From NCBI GenBank assembly GCA_018228705.1, contig CP073694.1, forward strand, positions 1,178,001-1,242,000: a stretch of 64,000 nucleotides of DNA, read 5' to 3'. This document shows positions 1 through 9,432 of the stretch, in pieces. Position numbers and translations under genes: made by a program. The first letter of the stretch is position 1. Each line of letters begins with the position of its first letter. Origin of the DNA: Dysosmobacter sp. Marseille-Q4140. Its GTDB lineage: Bacteria > Bacillota > Clostridia > Oscillospirales > Oscillospiraceae. The notes below the pieces were generated by a model. That model saw only the letters and a program-made list of their open reading frames with translations. It searched no databases and had not been told where the DNA came from.

Positions 1-249
1 GCTGTTGATATAGGGCTGAATGCTCAGGGCGAAAACCGTTGCCTGGGCAAAGGCACCGCCGCTCATGACGTTGTACAGGCCCAGGATGGTGCCGCCCATC
101 TGATCCAGATAGGTCTCCAGCATCGCCACATTCACATACGGGACCGTGATGGCGTTGCCGATACGGAAGATCAGCAGGATCAGCAGCGTGAACACCATTT
201 TCTTCCGCAGCTCGGAGATACCCCAGGCCTTGCGAATCGTTTGGATCAC
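1..249 (-). CDS. secY: Protein translocase subunit SecY (partial, N-terminal 83 residues)
   Basis: This is the main channel subunit of the Sec translocon in the cytoplasmic membrane. Only the N-terminus lies in the window, and the gene runs off the left edge. The reading begins at a GTG codon at 249, one base after the rplO stop (TAA-C-GTG), so it is translationally coupled to L15 as is usual in spc operons. The start MIQTIRKAWGISELRKK followed by a hydrophobic segment matches the SecY amphipathic helix and first membrane span. The plug-side motif GLYNVMSGGAF is also visible. Identification is confident. Confidence 0.93.
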   Translation of the reverse strand, partial: MIQTIRKAWGISELRKKMVFTLLILLIFRIGNAITVPYVNVAMLETYLDQMGGTILGLYNVMSGGAFAQATVFALSIQPYINS

Positions 250-250
250 G

Positions 251-691
251 TTAGATCACCTCTGCCTTTCCGCCAGCTGCCTCGATGGCCTCCTTGGCAG
301 ACGCGGAGAAAGCAGAAGCCTTGACAGTGACTTTCTTGGTAACCTTGCCGTTACCCAGGACTTTGTAGCCGTACTCGCACTTGGAGAGGATCCCCTTGCT
401 CAGCAGAGCCTCGGCAGTGACGGTCTCGCCGTCCTCGAAAGCGTTCAGGGCGCTGAGGTTGATGATCTCCAGGGGCTTGGCGAAGATGTTGTTGAAGCCG
501 CGCTTGGGGATGCGGCGGGCCAGAGGCATCTGACCGCCTTCGAAGCCAACGCGGATCTTGCCGCCGCTGCGGGCCTTCTGGCCCTTGTGGCCGCGGCCGC
601 CGGTCTTGCCGTTGCCGCTGCCGGCGCCCCGGCCCTTGCGGTATGCGGACCGGACGGAACCCTCGGCGGGAGACAGTTCGCTCAGTTTCAT
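251..691 (-). CDS. rplO: 50S ribosomal protein L15
   Basis: L15 is a late-assembling protein of the large ribosomal subunit. The 146-residue product starts [20 protein letters not shown] and has the glycine- and basic-rich N-terminal arm ([17 protein letters not shown]) that threads into 23S rRNA, followed by the globular domain. Length is normal for the family. It lies between rpmD and secY in the conserved spc order, 13 bases after rpmD, and its stop is one base from the secY start. Confidence 0.97.
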   Translation of the reverse strand: MKLSELSPAEGSVRSAYRKGRGAGSGNGKTGGRGHKGQKARSGGKIRVGFEGGQMPLARRIPKRGFNNIFAKPLEIINLSALNAFEDGETVTAEALLSKGILSKCEYGYKVLGNGKVTKKVTVKASAFSASAKEAIEAAGGKAEVI

Positions 692-704
692 CTTTCGTGC
701 CTCC

Positions 705-887
705 TTACTTCACTTCGGTGACCTGCAGCAGGTAGCCGATCTTGGCGATCTTGCCGCGGGTCTGGTCGTTGTCGGGCTGCACGGTGACGTCACCAATCTT
801 GCGCAGGCCCAGGGAATTCGCGGTGGCGACCTGCTTTTCCAGGCGGCCGTTCAGGCTCTTGACGAGCTTAATGTTTAAGTTTGCCAT
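705..887 (-). CDS. rpmD: 50S ribosomal protein L30
   Basis: This is the small (60-residue) large-subunit protein L30. The open frame extends upstream, but the protein starts at [15 protein letters not shown] (ATG at 885-887), preceded by a GGAGG-type ribosome binding site. That gives the normal family length and the usual ferredoxin-like core ending in [10 protein letters not shown]. It sits between rpsE and rplO as in other Firmicutes. L30 is absent from some bacteria but retained here. Confidence 0.95.
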   Translation of the reverse strand: MANLNIKLVKSLNGRLEKQVATANSLGLRKIGDVTVQPDNDQTRGKIAKIGYLLQVTEVK

Positions 888-900
888 GTTCAGCGCCTCC

Positions 901-1401
901 TTAACCCACGATCTCTTCGACGCTCTTGCCGCGGATGCGGGCGACCTCTTCAGGACCACGCATGTTCTTCAGGCCCTGGAAGGCGGCGGCGACCACGTTG
1001 TTGGGATTGTTGGAGCGCAGGCACTTGGTACGGATGTCCTTGATGCCCGCGGCTTCCACGACGGCACGCACGGCGCCGCCGGCGATCACGCCGGTACCGG
1101 GGGCAGCGGGCTTCATCAGCACGCGGCCGGCGCCGGCCTCACCGATGGTCTCGTGGGGAACGGTGGTCCCGGAGAGGGTCACGGTGATCATGTTCTTCTT
1201 GGCGGCCTCGATGCCCTTGCGGATGGCCTCGGGAACCTCGGCGGCCTTGCCCAGGCCGTAGCCGACCTTGCCCTTGCCGTCACCCACGACGACCAGGGCG
1301 GAGAACTTCATGACACGGCCGCCCTTGACGGTCTTGGAGACGCGGTTCAGGGAAACGACCTTCTCGATATACTCGCTCTGCTCTCTTTCAAATCTAGGCA
1401 T
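901..1401 (-). CDS. rpsE: 30S ribosomal protein S5
   Basis: S5 belongs to the small subunit and is important for decoding fidelity. The start chosen is [16 protein letters not shown] (ATG at 1399-1401), which has a GGAGGA ribosome binding site and gives 166 residues, the usual size. An upstream in-frame start would add 16 unrelated residues. The N-terminal double-stranded-RNA-binding fold ([18 protein letters not shown]) and the C-terminal domain ([17 protein letters not shown]) are complete. Confidence 0.97.
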   Translation of the reverse strand: MPRFEREQSEYIEKVVSLNRVSKTVKGGRVMKFSALVVVGDGKGKVGYGLGKAAEVPEAIRKGIEAAKKNMITVTLSGTTVPHETIGEAGAGRVLMKPAAPGTGVIAGGAVRAVVEAAGIKDIRTKCLRSNNPNNVVAAAFQGLKNMRGPEEVARIRGKSVEEIVG

Positions 1402-1420
1402 TGTTGTCGTTCCTCCTCCC

Positions 1421-1780
1421 TTAGAATTGCAGGCCGCCCTCGCGGGCACCCTCGGCCAGAGCCTTCACGCGGCCGTGATACAGGTAGCCGCCGCGGTCAA
1501 ACACCACGGTCTCGATACCCTTGGCCTTGGCGCGCTCGGCCAGCAGCTTGCCAACGGCGGTGGCAGCGGCCACGTTGCCGCCGTAACCTTCGATGGCCTT
1601 GTCCAGGGAAGAAGCGGAAGCCAGGGTCACGCCGTTGACATCGTCGATGATCTGGGCGTAGATGTTGGCCTCGCTGCGGAACACGTTCAGACGGGGAGCA
1701 GTGGGAGTGCCGGAGATCTTGGCCCGCACTCTCTTGTGGCGCTTGATGCGCTGGGCATTGGTATTCGGTCTTTTAATCAT
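1421..1780 (-). CDS. rplR: 50S ribosomal protein L18
   Basis: L18 binds 5S rRNA together with L5 and helps form the central protuberance. The 119-residue product has the basic N-terminal tail ([21 protein letters not shown]) and the conserved core ([18 protein letters not shown]) ending GGLQF. Length and position between rplF and rpsE are standard. Confidence 0.97.
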   Translation of the reverse strand: MIKRPNTNAQRIKRHKRVRAKISGTPTAPRLNVFRSEANIYAQIIDDVNGVTLASASSLDKAIEGYGGNVAAATAVGKLLAERAKAKGIETVVFDRGGYLYHGRVKALAEGAREGGLQF

Positions 1781-1794
1781 ATCGGCACACCTCC

Positions 1795-2340
1795 TTACTT
1801 CTTGGCGCCGGTCTTACCGACCTTGCGGCGGATGACCTCATCGGCGTACTTGATGCCCTTGCCCTTATAAGGCTCGGGAGGACGCTTCTCGCGGACCTCG
1901 GCAGCGAACTGACCGACGGCCTGCTTGTCGCATCCGCGGATGATGATTTTATTGGGAGCGGGGACATCGATGGTGATGCCCTCGATCTCGGAAACGATCA
2001 CCTGATGAGAGAAGCCCAGGTTCATGACCAGGTTCTTGCCCTCCTTGGCCACACGGTAGCCAACGCCGTTGACCTCCAGCTCCTTGCTGTAGCCGTCGGT
2101 CACGCCGACGACCATGTTGTTCAGCAGGGTGCGGGTCAGGCCATGGAGGCTCCGGTGCAGCTTGTCGTCGGAAGGACGCTCCACGGTGATCGTGTTGCCT
2201 TCCTGCTTAATGATCATCTCGGGGCGCAGCGCACGGCTGAGCTCACCCTTGGGTCCCTTGACGGTAACCACATTACCCTCGGCGACACTGACGGTCACGC
2301 CGGCGGGAACGGTAATGGGCATTCTGCCAATTCTAGACAT
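1795..2340 (-). CDS. rplF: 50S ribosomal protein L6
   Basis: L6 is a two-domain large-subunit protein near the factor-binding centre. The 181-residue product starts [17 protein letters not shown] and contains two repeated alpha/beta modules. The C-terminal signature [28 protein letters not shown] is the L6 family signature and contacts 23S rRNA. The gene lies 14 bases from rplR and 16 bases from rpsH. Confidence 0.97.
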   Translation of the reverse strand: MSRIGRMPITVPAGVTVSVAEGNVVTVKGPKGELSRALRPEMIIKQEGNTITVERPSDDKLHRSLHGLTRTLLNNMVVGVTDGYSKELEVNGVGYRVAKEGKNLVMNLGFSHQVIVSEIEGITIDVPAPNKIIIRGCDKQAVGQFAAEVREKRPPEPYKGKGIKYADEVIRRKVGKTGAKK

Positions 2341-2356
2341 TGTTCAAATACCCTCC

Positions 2357-2755
2357 TTACCAGACGAATGCCAGGACCTCGCCGCCGACATGGAGCTCGC
2401 GGGCCTTCTTGTCGGTCATGACGCCCTTGGACGTAGAGATGATAGCGATACCCAGGCCGCGGAGCACGCGGGGCAGCTCATCGGCACCCACATAGACCCG
2501 GAGGCCCGGCTTGGAAACGCGGCGCAGGCCGGTGATGACCTTCTCCTTGCCCGCGTTGTACTTCAGGGTAATGTGGATCATGCCCTGGAGGCCGTCGTCC
2601 ACCACCTGGAAGTTCTTGATATACCCTTCGTCCAGCAGGATCTGAGCGATGCTCTTCTTCATGTTGGAGGCGGGGACATCAACGGTGTCGTGCTTGGCGC
2701 TGTTGGCGTTGCGGATGCGGGTCAGCATATCCGCAACCGGATCGGTGATATGCAT
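2357..2755 (-). CDS. rpsH: 30S ribosomal protein S8
   Basis: S8 is a primary 16S rRNA-binding protein and, in E. coli, the translational repressor of the spc operon. The 132-residue product starts [18 protein letters not shown] and has the C-terminal motif [20 protein letters not shown]. It has an AGGAGG ribosome binding site. Unlike its neighbours it is separated from the gene before it (rpsZ) by a 231-base spacer with several hairpins, which may bear on its expression. Confidence 0.97.
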   Translation of the reverse strand: MHITDPVADMLTRIRNANSAKHDTVDVPASNMKKSIAQILLDEGYIKNFQVVDDGLQGMIHITLKYNAGKEKVITGLRRVSKPGLRVYVGADELPRVLRGLGIAIISTSKGVMTDKKARELHVGGEVLAFVW

Positions 2756-2986
2756 AATAAATCCTCCTATTTTAGAGTTGCGGACCCTTTGGGACCGCTG
2801 CGGCAGCGAGGTATCATGGCCAATGGAGCAGTCCGCTCGCGCGTGGTGCCCAATTGGTCATGACCTTTCGCCATCCGAATCACCAGAGTTCCATATCAAA
2901 AACTCACGGTTACAAAAGTTGGGGCGGAGAGCCGGAGCTCTCCGGGGAGGGCGCCCGGTCCGGGGCCCTCCGGTGCGGCGGCCGTC
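2756..2986 (-). promoter_or_regulatory. Structured 231-base spacer between rpsZ and rpsH
   Basis: All other spc-operon spacers here are under about 35 bases. This one is 231 bases and, read on the minus strand, begins with two GC-rich hairpins: arms GGAGGGC and GCCCTCC, then GGAGAG and CTCTCC around 2940-2975. No open frame in it resembles a protein. It could hold a ribosomal-protein binding site, an attenuator, an RNA processing site or an internal promoter. The structure is seen; the function is inferred. Confidence 0.5.
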
Positions 2987-3172
2987 TTAGAAAGAGGCCT
3001 TCCGCACACCGGGGATCTCGCCCTTGTAGGCCAGTTCCCGGAAGCAGATACGGCACACGCCGTAGTCACGCAGATAAGCGTGGGGGCGGCCGCAGAGCTT
3101 GCAGCGATTGTATCTCCGGGAGGAGAACTTGGCGGGAGCCTGCTGCTTGAGAATCATAGATTTCTTAGCCAT
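2987..3172 (-). CDS. rpsZ: 30S ribosomal protein S14, zinc-binding type Z
   Basis: S14 sits in the head of the small subunit. This 61-residue version is the zinc-containing type, with two CxxC pairs at C24-C27 and C40-C43 (CKLCGRPH and CRICFRELA). It is the constitutive form in low-zinc-insensitive Firmicutes. It follows rplE after 14 bases. The ribosome binding site AGGAGGAAGAG precedes the ATG. Confidence 0.97.
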   Translation of the reverse strand: MAKKSMILKQQAPAKFSSRRYNRCKLCGRPHAYLRDYGVCRICFRELAYKGEIPGVRKASF

Positions 3173-3186
3173 TTGCCTCTTCCTCC

Positions 3187-3735
3187 TTAGCGGGCGAAGG
3201 GAGCGCCGACCTGCTGGAGCAGGGCACGGGCCTCTTCATCGGTGTGCGCGGTGGTGCAGATGACCACATCCATGCCGCGGATCTTGTCGATCTTGTCGTA
3301 CTCGATCTCGGGGAAGATCAGCTGCTCCCGGATGCCCAGGGCATAGTTGCCGCGGCCATCGAAGGAGTTGGGGTTGATGCCCTGGAAGTCACGCACGCGG
3401 GGCAGAGCCACGTTGAACAGACGGTCCAGGAACTCCCACATCTTCTCACCCCGCAGGGTGACCTTGGCGCCGATGGGCATATCCTCGCGCAGCTTGAAGT
3501 TGGCGATGGACTTGCGGGCGCGGGTGATAATGGGCTTCTGGCCGGTGATCTGGGCCAGGTCGCCCACCACGTTCTCCAGAACCTTGGAATTCTCACGAGC
3601 CTCACCGCAGCCCACGTTCACGACGACCTTGTCGATCTTGGGGATCTGCATGACGCTCTTGTAGCCGAACTGCTTCATCAGAGCGGGAGCCACTTCGGCG
3701 TTGTACTTTTCTTTCAGTCTAGCCATGGTAGTCAT
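3187..3735 (-). CDS. rplE: 50S ribosomal protein L5
   Basis: L5 binds 5S rRNA and contacts the P-site tRNA elbow. The 182-residue reading begins [16 protein letters not shown] second ATG at 3726 (MARLKEKY) would give 179 residues, the more usual L5 length, but it is 12 bases from the AGGAG while the first is only 3, so the start is ambiguous. Core motifs ([22 protein letters not shown] region and [16 protein letters not shown]) are intact. Confidence 0.96.
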   Translation of the reverse strand: MTTMARLKEKYNAEVAPALMKQFGYKSVMQIPKIDKVVVNVGCGEARENSKVLENVVGDLAQITGQKPIITRARKSIANFKLREDMPIGAKVTLRGEKMWEFLDRLFNVALPRVRDFQGINPNSFDGRGNYALGIREQLIFPEIEYDKIDKIRGMDVVICTTAHTDEEARALLQQVGAPFAR

Positions 3736-3746
3736 TCGCTCCTTTC

Positions 3747-4058
3747 TTACAGCTCAGCGCCGCAGTGCTTGCACACGCGGGCCTTCTTGTCGCCCTCGAT
3801 CTTGTGAGCGACGCGGGTGGCCTTGCCGCACTTGGGGCAGACGACCTGCACCTTGCAGGAGGCGATGGCAGCCTCGCGCTTGACGATGCCGCCCTCTTCG
3901 CCCTGCTTGCGGGGCTTGACGTGGCAGGTCACCATGTTGATGCCCTCCACAACCACCTTCAGGGAGCCGGGAACGGTGCCCAGCACCTTGCCCTTCTTAC
4001 CCTTGTCCTTGCCGGACAGGACGACAACGGTATCGCCCTTCTTGATATTCATAGCCAT
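3747..4058 (-). CDS. rplX: 50S ribosomal protein L24
   Basis: L24 is an assembly initiator of the large subunit. It has an N-terminal KOW motif ([20 protein letters not shown]). The C-terminus has two CxxC pairs at C74-C77 and C96-C99 (CPKCGKATR and CKHCGAEL), a zinc-ribbon form common in clostridia. Length is 103 residues. It lies between rplN and rplE. Confidence 0.96.
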   Translation of the reverse strand: MAMNIKKGDTVVVLSGKDKGKKGKVLGTVPGSLKVVVEGINMVTCHVKPRKQGEEGGIVKREAAIASCKVQVVCPKCGKATRVAHKIEGDKKARVCKHCGAEL

Positions 4059-4071
4059 TTCGCTGCCCTCC

Positions 4072-4440
4072 TCAAATCACTTCGGGGGCGAGGGACAGGA
4101 TCTTCATGTAATCCTTGTCACGCAGCTCGCGAGCCACCGGCCCAAAGATACGGGTACCTCTGGGGTTCTTGTCGTCCTTGATCAGGACGGCGGCATTGTC
4201 ATCGAAGCGGACGTAGGTGCCGTCGGCACGACGGACGCCCTTGGCGCTGCGGACGATGACGGCCTTGACGACCTCGCCCTTCTTCACAGTGCCGCCGGGG
4301 GTGGACTTGCGGACGGAGGCAACGATCACATCGCCGATGTTGCCGAACTTCCGCTTGGAGCCGCCCAGGACACGGATGCACTTGATCTCCTTGGCGCCGG
4401 TATTATCGGCAACCTTCAGAAACGTTTCCTGCTGAATCAT
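4072..4440 (-). CDS. rplN: 50S ribosomal protein L14
   Basis: L14 lies at the subunit interface and is the docking site for the silencing factor RsfS. The 122-residue product starts [19 protein letters not shown] and has the family signature [19 protein letters not shown] segment and the C-terminus [11 protein letters not shown]. Normal length, 13 bases from rplX. Confidence 0.97.
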   Translation of the reverse strand: MIQQETFLKVADNTGAKEIKCIRVLGGSKRKFGNIGDVIVASVRKSTPGGTVKKGEVVKAVIVRSAKGVRRADGTYVRFDDNAAVLIKDDKNPRGTRIFGPVARELRDKDYMKILSLAPEVI

Positions 4441-4454
4441 ACTGCGGCACCTCC

Positions 4455-4721
4455 TTACTTCGCTTTCTCAATGATCTCGACCACGCGCCAGCGCTTGTCC
4501 TTGGACAGGGGGCGGGTCTCCATGACCTTGACCTTGTCGCCGACACCGCAGGCGTTCTGCTCATCATGAGCCTTCAGCTTGTAAGTGCGGCCGACGATCT
4601 TCTTGTACAGGGGATGGGCCACGCGGTCCTCGATAGCGACCACGACGGTCTTGTCCATCTTGTCGGAGACCACCTTGCCGACCCGGGTCTTACGGGAGGA
4701 AGTTCTCTTCTCTTCGTTCAT
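4455..4721 (-). CDS. rpsQ: 30S ribosomal protein S17
   Basis: S17 is a primary 16S rRNA-binding protein with an OB fold. The 88-residue product has the motifs [17 protein letters not shown] and [15 protein letters not shown]. Length is typical. It lies between rpmC and rplN in the conserved order. Confidence 0.97.
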   Translation of the reverse strand: MNEEKRTSSRKTRVGKVVSDKMDKTVVVAIEDRVAHPLYKKIVGRTYKLKAHDEQNACGVGDKVKVMETRPLSKDKRWRVVEIIEKAK

Positions 4722-4738
4722 CTTACCTTACCTCCTTC

Positions 4739-4948
4739 TCACTGCTTCTGGTCAGCGGCGGCGAGCTCCGCCAGCACGGTCTTGACTCGGGCAATGTCGT
4801 GCTTGGTCTCCCGGATCTTGACGGGATTGTCCAGCTGGTTGGTGGCGTGCTGCATGCGCAGATAGAACAGATCCTTCTTCAGGCCCGCCAGCTTCTCGTT
4901 GAGCTGCTCGGGGGTCATCTTACGGATTTCACTTGCCTTCATCTTCAC
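4739..4948 (-). CDS. rpmC: 50S ribosomal protein L29
   Basis: L29 is a two-helix protein near the nascent-chain exit. The 69-residue product starts [20 protein letters not shown] and has the family core [16 protein letters not shown]. Its start overlaps the rplP stop by four bases (ATGA), indicating translational coupling. Confidence 0.96.
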   Translation of the reverse strand: MKMKASEIRKMTPEQLNEKLAGLKKDLFYLRMQHATNQLDNPVKIRETKHDIARVKTVLAELAAADQKQ

Positions 4949-5367
4949 TCACCTGCTTCCTCGGTGCGGGCGACGATCTTCGTCTTGATGGGCAGCTTGT
5001 GGCTGGCCAGACGCAGCGCCTCGCGGGCAACTTCTTCGGACACGCCGGCGATCTCGAACATGATACGGCCGGGCTTCACAACGGCGACCCAGAACTCGGG
5101 AGAACCCTTACCGGAACCCATGCGGGTCTCAGCGGGCTTCTTGGTCACGGGCTTATCGGGGAAAATCTTGATCCAGACCTGGCCGCCACGCTTGGTGTAG
5201 CGGGTCATGGCGATACGGGCAGCCTCGATCTGATTGCTGGTGATCCAGCCGGGCTCGGTGGCCTGCAGGCCATACTCACCGTAGGCGATGGTGCTGCCGC
5301 GGGTGGCCTTGCCGGTCATACGGCCGCGGTGCACGCGGCGATACTTGACTCTCTTCGGCAGAAGCAT
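4945..5367 (-). CDS. rplP: 50S ribosomal protein L16
   Basis: L16 organises the A-site region of the large subunit. The 140-residue product starts [19 protein letters not shown] and carries the conserved segment [19 protein letters not shown]. The start ATG overlaps the rpsC stop by one base (TAATG), and the end overlaps rpmC by four. Confidence 0.97.
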   Translation of the reverse strand: MLLPKRVKYRRVHRGRMTGKATRGSTIAYGEYGLQATEPGWITSNQIEAARIAMTRYTKRGGQVWIKIFPDKPVTKKPAETRMGSGKGSPEFWVAVVKPGRIMFEIAGVSEEVAREALRLASHKLPIKTKIVARTEEAGE

Positions 5368-6254
5368 TACTGGGCTCCTCCTTCCTTAGGTGCCGCGGGG
5401 GCCGCGGGAGCAGCGGGGCGGCTGGTGTTGTTGGTGCGGTTGAACCCGCCCTGGGGACGGCCCTGGCCAGCCCGGTTGAAACCACCCTGGCCGCGGTTGA
5501 AGCCGCCGCCCTGGCGATCCCGGTTGAAGCCGCCGCGGCGGTCGCCGTCACGACGGGGCCGGCGCTCACGGCGCTCCTGATAGGGCTTGGAGGTGTCCAT
5601 GGTGCGGGGAGTAGTGCGCAGGGTCTGAGAGAGGACCTCGCCCTTGTAGATCCACACCTTCACGCCGATGCGGCCGAAGGTGGTGGCAGCCTCCGCGAAG
5701 CCGTACTCGATGTCGGCGCGGATGGTCTGCAGGGGGATGGTGCCCTCGTGATAGTGCTCCACGCCGGCGATCTCGCGGCCGCCGAGACGGCCGGAGCAGC
5801 AGGTCTTGATGCCCTTGGCGCCGGCGCGCATGGCGCGGGCCATGGCGTTCTTCATGGCGCGGCGGTGGGAGATGCGCTTCTCCAGCTGCTGGGCGATGTT
5901 CTCAGCCACCAGCTGGGCGTTCATGTCGGGGTTCTTGACCTCGACGATGTTCAGCTTCACCTTCTTGCCGATGAGCTTCTCAACGGCCAGGCGATACTGC
6001 TCGATCTGCTCGCCGCCCTTGCCGATGACCATGCCGGGCCGGGCGCAGTGCAGGAAAATGGTGACCACGTCGCTGCTGCGCTCGATCTCGATCTTGGGAA
6101 CGCCGGCGCCGTACAGGGTCTTCTTCAGGTACTTGCGGATCTTCTGATCCTCGACGATCAGATCGCCGACCTTCTCATCACTGGCATACCAACGGGAATC
6201 CCAGTCTTTGATGACGCCCACGCGCAGGCCGTGGGGATTCACTTTCTGTCCCAT
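5367..6254 (-). CDS. rpsC: 30S ribosomal protein S3 with long glycine-rich C-terminal tail
   Basis: S3 lines the mRNA entry tunnel and contributes to mRNA unwinding. Residues 1-217 are a normal S3 with a KH domain (VIGKGGEQI near 76) and the C-terminal S3 domain ([19 protein letters not shown]). Residues about 218-295 are an extra low-complexity tail rich in Arg, Gly, Asn and Phe, with four GGFNR copies at 241, 250, 257 and 269, ending in an Ala-Pro stretch. Most Firmicute S3 proteins are about 220 residues. The tail resembles RGG-type RNA-binding regions; its role is unknown. Confidence 0.95.
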   Translation of the reverse strand: MGQKVNPHGLRVGVIKDWDSRWYASDEKVGDLIVEDQKIRKYLKKTLYGAGVPKIEIERSSDVVTIFLHCARPGMVIGKGGEQIEQYRLAVEKLIGKKVKLNIVEVKNPDMNAQLVAENIAQQLEKRISHRRAMKNAMARAMRAGAKGIKTCCSGRLGGREIAGVEHYHEGTIPLQTIRADIEYGFAEAATTFGRIGVKVWIYKGEVLSQTLRTTPRTMDTSKPYQERRERRPRRDGDRRGGFNRDRQGGGFNRGQGGFNRAGQGRPQGGFNRTNNTSRPAAPAAPAAPKEGGAQ

Positions 6255-6272
6255 AAACTGTTCTCCTCCCTC

Positions 6273-6629
6273 TTATGCCTTTTCCGTCACGGCCAGGGTG
6301 ACGTGAGAAGTGCGCTTGTTGATACGATAGGCGCGGCCCTGAGCCCGGGGCATCATCCGTTTGAGGATGGGGCCGGGAGTGGCGAACACCTCAGAGACCA
6401 CCAGCTTGCTGGGGTCCATCTGGAAATTGTTCTCGGCGTTGGCGCAGGCGCTCTTGAGGAGCTTCATCAGAGGCTCAGAGGCGGCCTTGGGGGTCTGCAT
6501 CAGGATCGCCATGGCGGTGCCGGCGTCCTTGCCGCGGATCAGATCGCAGACGATCTGGACCTTGCGGGGAGCGATGCGGACATAGCGCAGATACGCTTTA
6601 GCAATCTTTTTCTCTTCCATGTTCTGCAT
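6273..6629 (-). CDS. rplV: 50S ribosomal protein L22
   Basis: L22 extends a beta-hairpin into the peptide exit tunnel near the macrolide site. The start is [26 protein letters not shown] second ATG three residues in (MEEKKIAKA) is an alternative. The hairpin region [21 protein letters not shown] is intact. Length 118 is slightly above the typical 110-113. Confidence 0.96.
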   Translation of the reverse strand: MQNMEEKKIAKAYLRYVRIAPRKVQIVCDLIRGKDAGTAMAILMQTPKAASEPLMKLLKSACANAENNFQMDPSKLVVSEVFATPGPILKRMMPRAQGRAYRINKRTSHVTLAVTEKA

Positions 6630-6639
6630 CCTCCTTTAC

Positions 6640-6903
6640 TTATTTATCCTTCGCGTGACCGCGGAAGGTGCGGGTGGGCGCGAACTCACCCAGCTTGTGG
6701 CCGACCATGTCCTCCTGGACATAGACGGGCACGTGCTTGCGGCCGTCGTGGACGGCGATGGTGTGGCCGACGAAGGCGGGGAAGATGGTGGAGCTGCGGC
6801 TCCAGGTCTTCAGGACCTTCTTCTCGTTCTTCGCGTTCATTTCCTCGACCCGCTTCAGAAGCTCAGGGGCAACATACGGGCCTTTTTTGATGGATCTGCT
6901 CAT
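6640..6903 (-). CDS. rpsS: 30S ribosomal protein S19
   Basis: S19 pairs with S13 in the small-subunit head. The 87-residue product starts [20 protein letters not shown] and has the motif [20 protein letters not shown], followed by the typical end [14 protein letters not shown]. Position between rplB and rplV is standard. Confidence 0.97.
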   Translation of the reverse strand: MSRSIKKGPYVAPELLKRVEEMNAKNEKKVLKTWSRSSTIFPAFVGHTIAVHDGRKHVPVYVQEDMVGHKLGEFAPTRTFRGHAKDK

Positions 6904-6917
6904 ATTGACTTGCCTCC

Positions 6918-7751
6918 TTACTTCTCGTTGCGGCGCTTGACGATGAACTTATTGGTGGGGTTCTTGCCCTTGCGGGTCTTGTAGCCCAGGGCCGGCTTGC
7001 CCCAAGGAGTCACAGGGCCGGGACGGCCGACAGGAGCGCGGCCCTCGCCGCCGCCGTGGGGGTGGTCGTTGGGGTTCATGACAGAGCCGCGGACCGTGGG
7101 ACGCCAACCCATGTGGCGCTTGCGGCCGGCCTTGCCGATGTTGATGTTCTCGTGCTCGATGTTGCCCACCTGGCCGATGGTGGCCATGCAGTTGGTGCGC
7201 ACGATGCGGACCTCACCGGAGGGCATCCGGATCTGGGCGTCGCCGCCCTCCTTGGCCATCAGCTGAGCGGCGGTGCCGGCGGAGCGCACCAGCTGGGCGC
7301 CGTTGCCGGGATGCAGCTCCACGTTGTGGATCACGGTACCAACGGGGATGTTGGCGATGGGCAGAGCGTTGCCGACCTTGATATCGGCCTGGGGACCGGA
7401 CTCCACCTTGTCGCCGGCGTTCAGGCCCACGGGAGCCAGAATGTAGCGGCGCTCGCCGTCCTCATACTCCACGAGGGCGATATTGGCGGAGCGGTTGGGA
7501 TCGTACTCCAGACGCAGCACGGTGGCGGTGCCGACCTTGTCGCGCTTGAAGTCGATGATGCGGTACTTGCGCTTGTTGCCGCCGCCGCGATGGCGGACGG
7601 TGATGCGGCCATAGCTGTTGCGGCCGGAGGACTTCTTCAGGGAAGTGGTCAGGCTGGGCTCGGGCTTGGCCTTCTTGTCGATGCCGTCGAAACCAGAGAC
7701 CGTCATCTGACGTCTGGAGGGAGTCGTCGGCTTAAAAGTTTTGATAGACAT
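6918..7751 (-). CDS. rplB: 50S ribosomal protein L2
   Basis: L2 is a highly conserved large-subunit protein needed for subunit association and peptidyl transfer. The 277-residue product starts [18 protein letters not shown]. It contains the OB and SH3-like domains and the C-terminal motif [17 protein letters not shown] with the conserved histidine implicated near the peptidyl-transferase centre. Confidence 0.97.
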   Translation of the reverse strand: MSIKTFKPTTPSRRQMTVSGFDGIDKKAKPEPSLTTSLKKSSGRNSYGRITVRHRGGGNKRKYRIIDFKRDKVGTATVLRLEYDPNRSANIALVEYEDGERRYILAPVGLNAGDKVESGPQADIKVGNALPIANIPVGTVIHNVELHPGNGAQLVRSAGTAAQLMAKEGGDAQIRMPSGEVRIVRTNCMATIGQVGNIEHENINIGKAGRKRHMGWRPTVRGSVMNPNDHPHGGGEGRAPVGRPGPVTPWGKPALGYKTRKGKNPTNKFIVKRRNEK

Positions 7752-7775
7752 ATCGCTTTACTCTCCTTCCGTTGA

Positions 7776-8072
7776 TCAGACCATGCCTTCGAAGAACTCG
7801 ATGGTCTTGGAATCAGCCGCCAGCTGGACATAGGCCTTCTTCCAGGTCTTGGTCATGCCGGGACGGCCGGCGCCCATGCGCTTTTCCTTGCCGGGCACCG
7901 TCAGGGTATTGACGGAGGCGACCTTCACGCCGAAGATCTCCTCGACGGCCTTCTTGATCTCGATCTTGCCGGCGTCCTTGGCCACCTCGAAGACGTACTT
8001 CTTGTCGGCGGCACCGGACATGGCGCGCTCGGTGATGATGGGCCGGATGATGATATCATAAGCGGTAGCCAT
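7776..8072 (-). CDS. rplW: 50S ribosomal protein L23
   Basis: L23 forms the docking site for trigger factor and SRP at the exit tunnel. The 98-residue product starts MATAYDIIIRPIITERAM and contains KKAVEEIFGVKVASVNTL. The start ATG overlaps the rplD stop by one base (TAATG). Confidence 0.97.
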   Translation of the reverse strand: MATAYDIIIRPIITERAMSGAADKKYVFEVAKDAGKIEIKKAVEEIFGVKVASVNTLTVPGKEKRMGAGRPGMTKTWKKAYVQLAADSKTIEFFEGMV

Positions 8073-8695
8073 TACGCGTACACCTCCTCGATTTTTGCGA
8101 GGGCGGCCTGATCCACGACCAGGTACTGGGCGTTGATGATGTCGTAGACATTCAGCTGCACAGCGGGAGTGGTCAGCACGCCGGGGATGTTCCGGGCGCT
8201 CTTGACGACGGTCTGGTCCACGGCGGGAGTGACCACCACGGCCTTGCCGTCCACCTTCACGGCGTCCAGGAACTTACGGAAATCGGCAGTCTTGATGGCG
8301 TCCATCTTGATGGCGTCGATGACCACCAGCTTGCCCTCGGCCACCTTGGCGGAGAGGACAGACTTCAGGGCCAGGCGCTTGACCTTCTTGTTCAGCACGT
8401 AGCTGTAATCGCGGGGCTTGGGAGCGAACACCACGCCGCCGTGGGTCCACTGGGGAGCCCGGGTAGAGCCCTGACGGGCGTGGCCGGTGCCCTTCTGACG
8501 CCAGGGCTTGCGGCCGCCGCCGGAAACCTCAGCGCGGGTGAGGGCGCTCTGGGTGCCCTGCCGGCAGTTGGCCAGGTGGTTCTTGACGACCTCGTGGACC
8601 ACCGCTTCGTTGGGCTCGATGCCGAAGATGGCGTCGCTGAGCTCAACCATGCCGACCTCAGCGCCGGCCATGTTCATAACTTTCACGGAAGACAT
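8072..8695 (-). CDS. rplD: 50S ribosomal protein L4
   Basis: L4 reaches into the exit tunnel; in E. coli it also represses the S10 operon. The 207-residue product starts MSSVKVMNMAGAEVGMVEL. It contains the tunnel loop region GGGRKPWRQKGTGHARQGS with the conserved residues near which macrolide-resistance mutations occur. It follows rplC after 17 bases. Confidence 0.97.
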   Translation of the reverse strand: MSSVKVMNMAGAEVGMVELSDAIFGIEPNEAVVHEVVKNHLANCRQGTQSALTRAEVSGGGRKPWRQKGTGHARQGSTRAPQWTHGGVVFAPKPRDYSYVLNKKVKRLALKSVLSAKVAEGKLVVIDAIKMDAIKTADFRKFLDAVKVDGKAVVVTPAVDQTVVKSARNIPGVLTTPAVQLNVYDIINAQYLVVDQAALAKIEEVYA

Positions 8696-8712
8696 TATCT
8701 AGCACCCCTTTC

Positions 8713-9432
8713 TTACTTGTTTCTGGCGGAAGCCTTCTGCGGGTTGCGGCCGGAAGCCTTCTGCGGGTTCTTGCTGATGTCGGCGCCAGCCTGCTTGACC
8801 TTGTGGACCTTGACAGTGGACTTGATGGTCACCAGGCCGCCCTTGGGGCCGGGGACCGCGCCACAGACAACCAGCATGTTCAGCTCGGGGTCGACCTTCA
8901 CGACGCTCAGGTTCTGGACGGTGACCTGGTCAACGCCCATCTGGCCGGCGCCGATCTTGCCCTTGAAGACCTTGGAGGGGTCGCTGTTGGCGCCCATGGA
9001 GCCGGAGTGACGGCCGACGGGGCCGCTGCCGTGGGTCTCCTTCAGGCGGTGGGCGCCGTGGCGCTTGATGACGCCGGCGTAGCCGTGGCCCTTGGAGATG
9101 CCGGTGATATCCACGAAGTCGCCGGCCTTGAAGGTGTCGGCCTTGACGATGTCGCCGACGTTCAGCTCGGCGGCGTTGTCCAGGTTGAACTCACGCAGGT
9201 GCTTCTTGGGGGCAGCGCCGGCCTTGTTCAGGTGGCCCATCTCGGGCTTGCTCAGCTTGCGCTCGGGGACATCCTCGAAGCCCAGCTGGACAGCCTCATA
9301 GCCTTCCTTTTCGGAAGTCTTCTTCTGCACGACCACGCAGGGACCCGCCTCGATCACGGTGACGGGGATCACATGGCCGTTCTCGTCAAAAATCTGGGAC
9401 ATGCCCACTTTTTTGCCGATGATCGCTTTCAT
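8713..9432 (-). CDS. rplC: 50S ribosomal protein L3
   Basis: L3 is an early assembly protein close to the peptidyl-transferase centre. The 239-residue product starts MKAIIGKKVGMSQIFDENG and includes the loop HRLKETHGSGPVGRHSGSMG. The C-terminus carries an eight-residue tandem duplication (NPQKASGR then NPQKASAR), about 20 residues longer than usual L3. It is preceded by a 146-base structured spacer. Confidence 0.97.
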   Translation of the reverse strand: MKAIIGKKVGMSQIFDENGHVIPVTVIEAGPCVVVQKKTSEKEGYEAVQLGFEDVPERKLSKPEMGHLNKAGAAPKKHLREFNLDNAAELNVGDIVKADTFKAGDFVDITGISKGHGYAGVIKRHGAHRLKETHGSGPVGRHSGSMGANSDPSKVFKGKIGAGQMGVDQVTVQNLSVVKVDPELNMLVVCGAVPGPKGGLVTIKSTVKVHKVKQAGADISKNPQKASGRNPQKASARNK

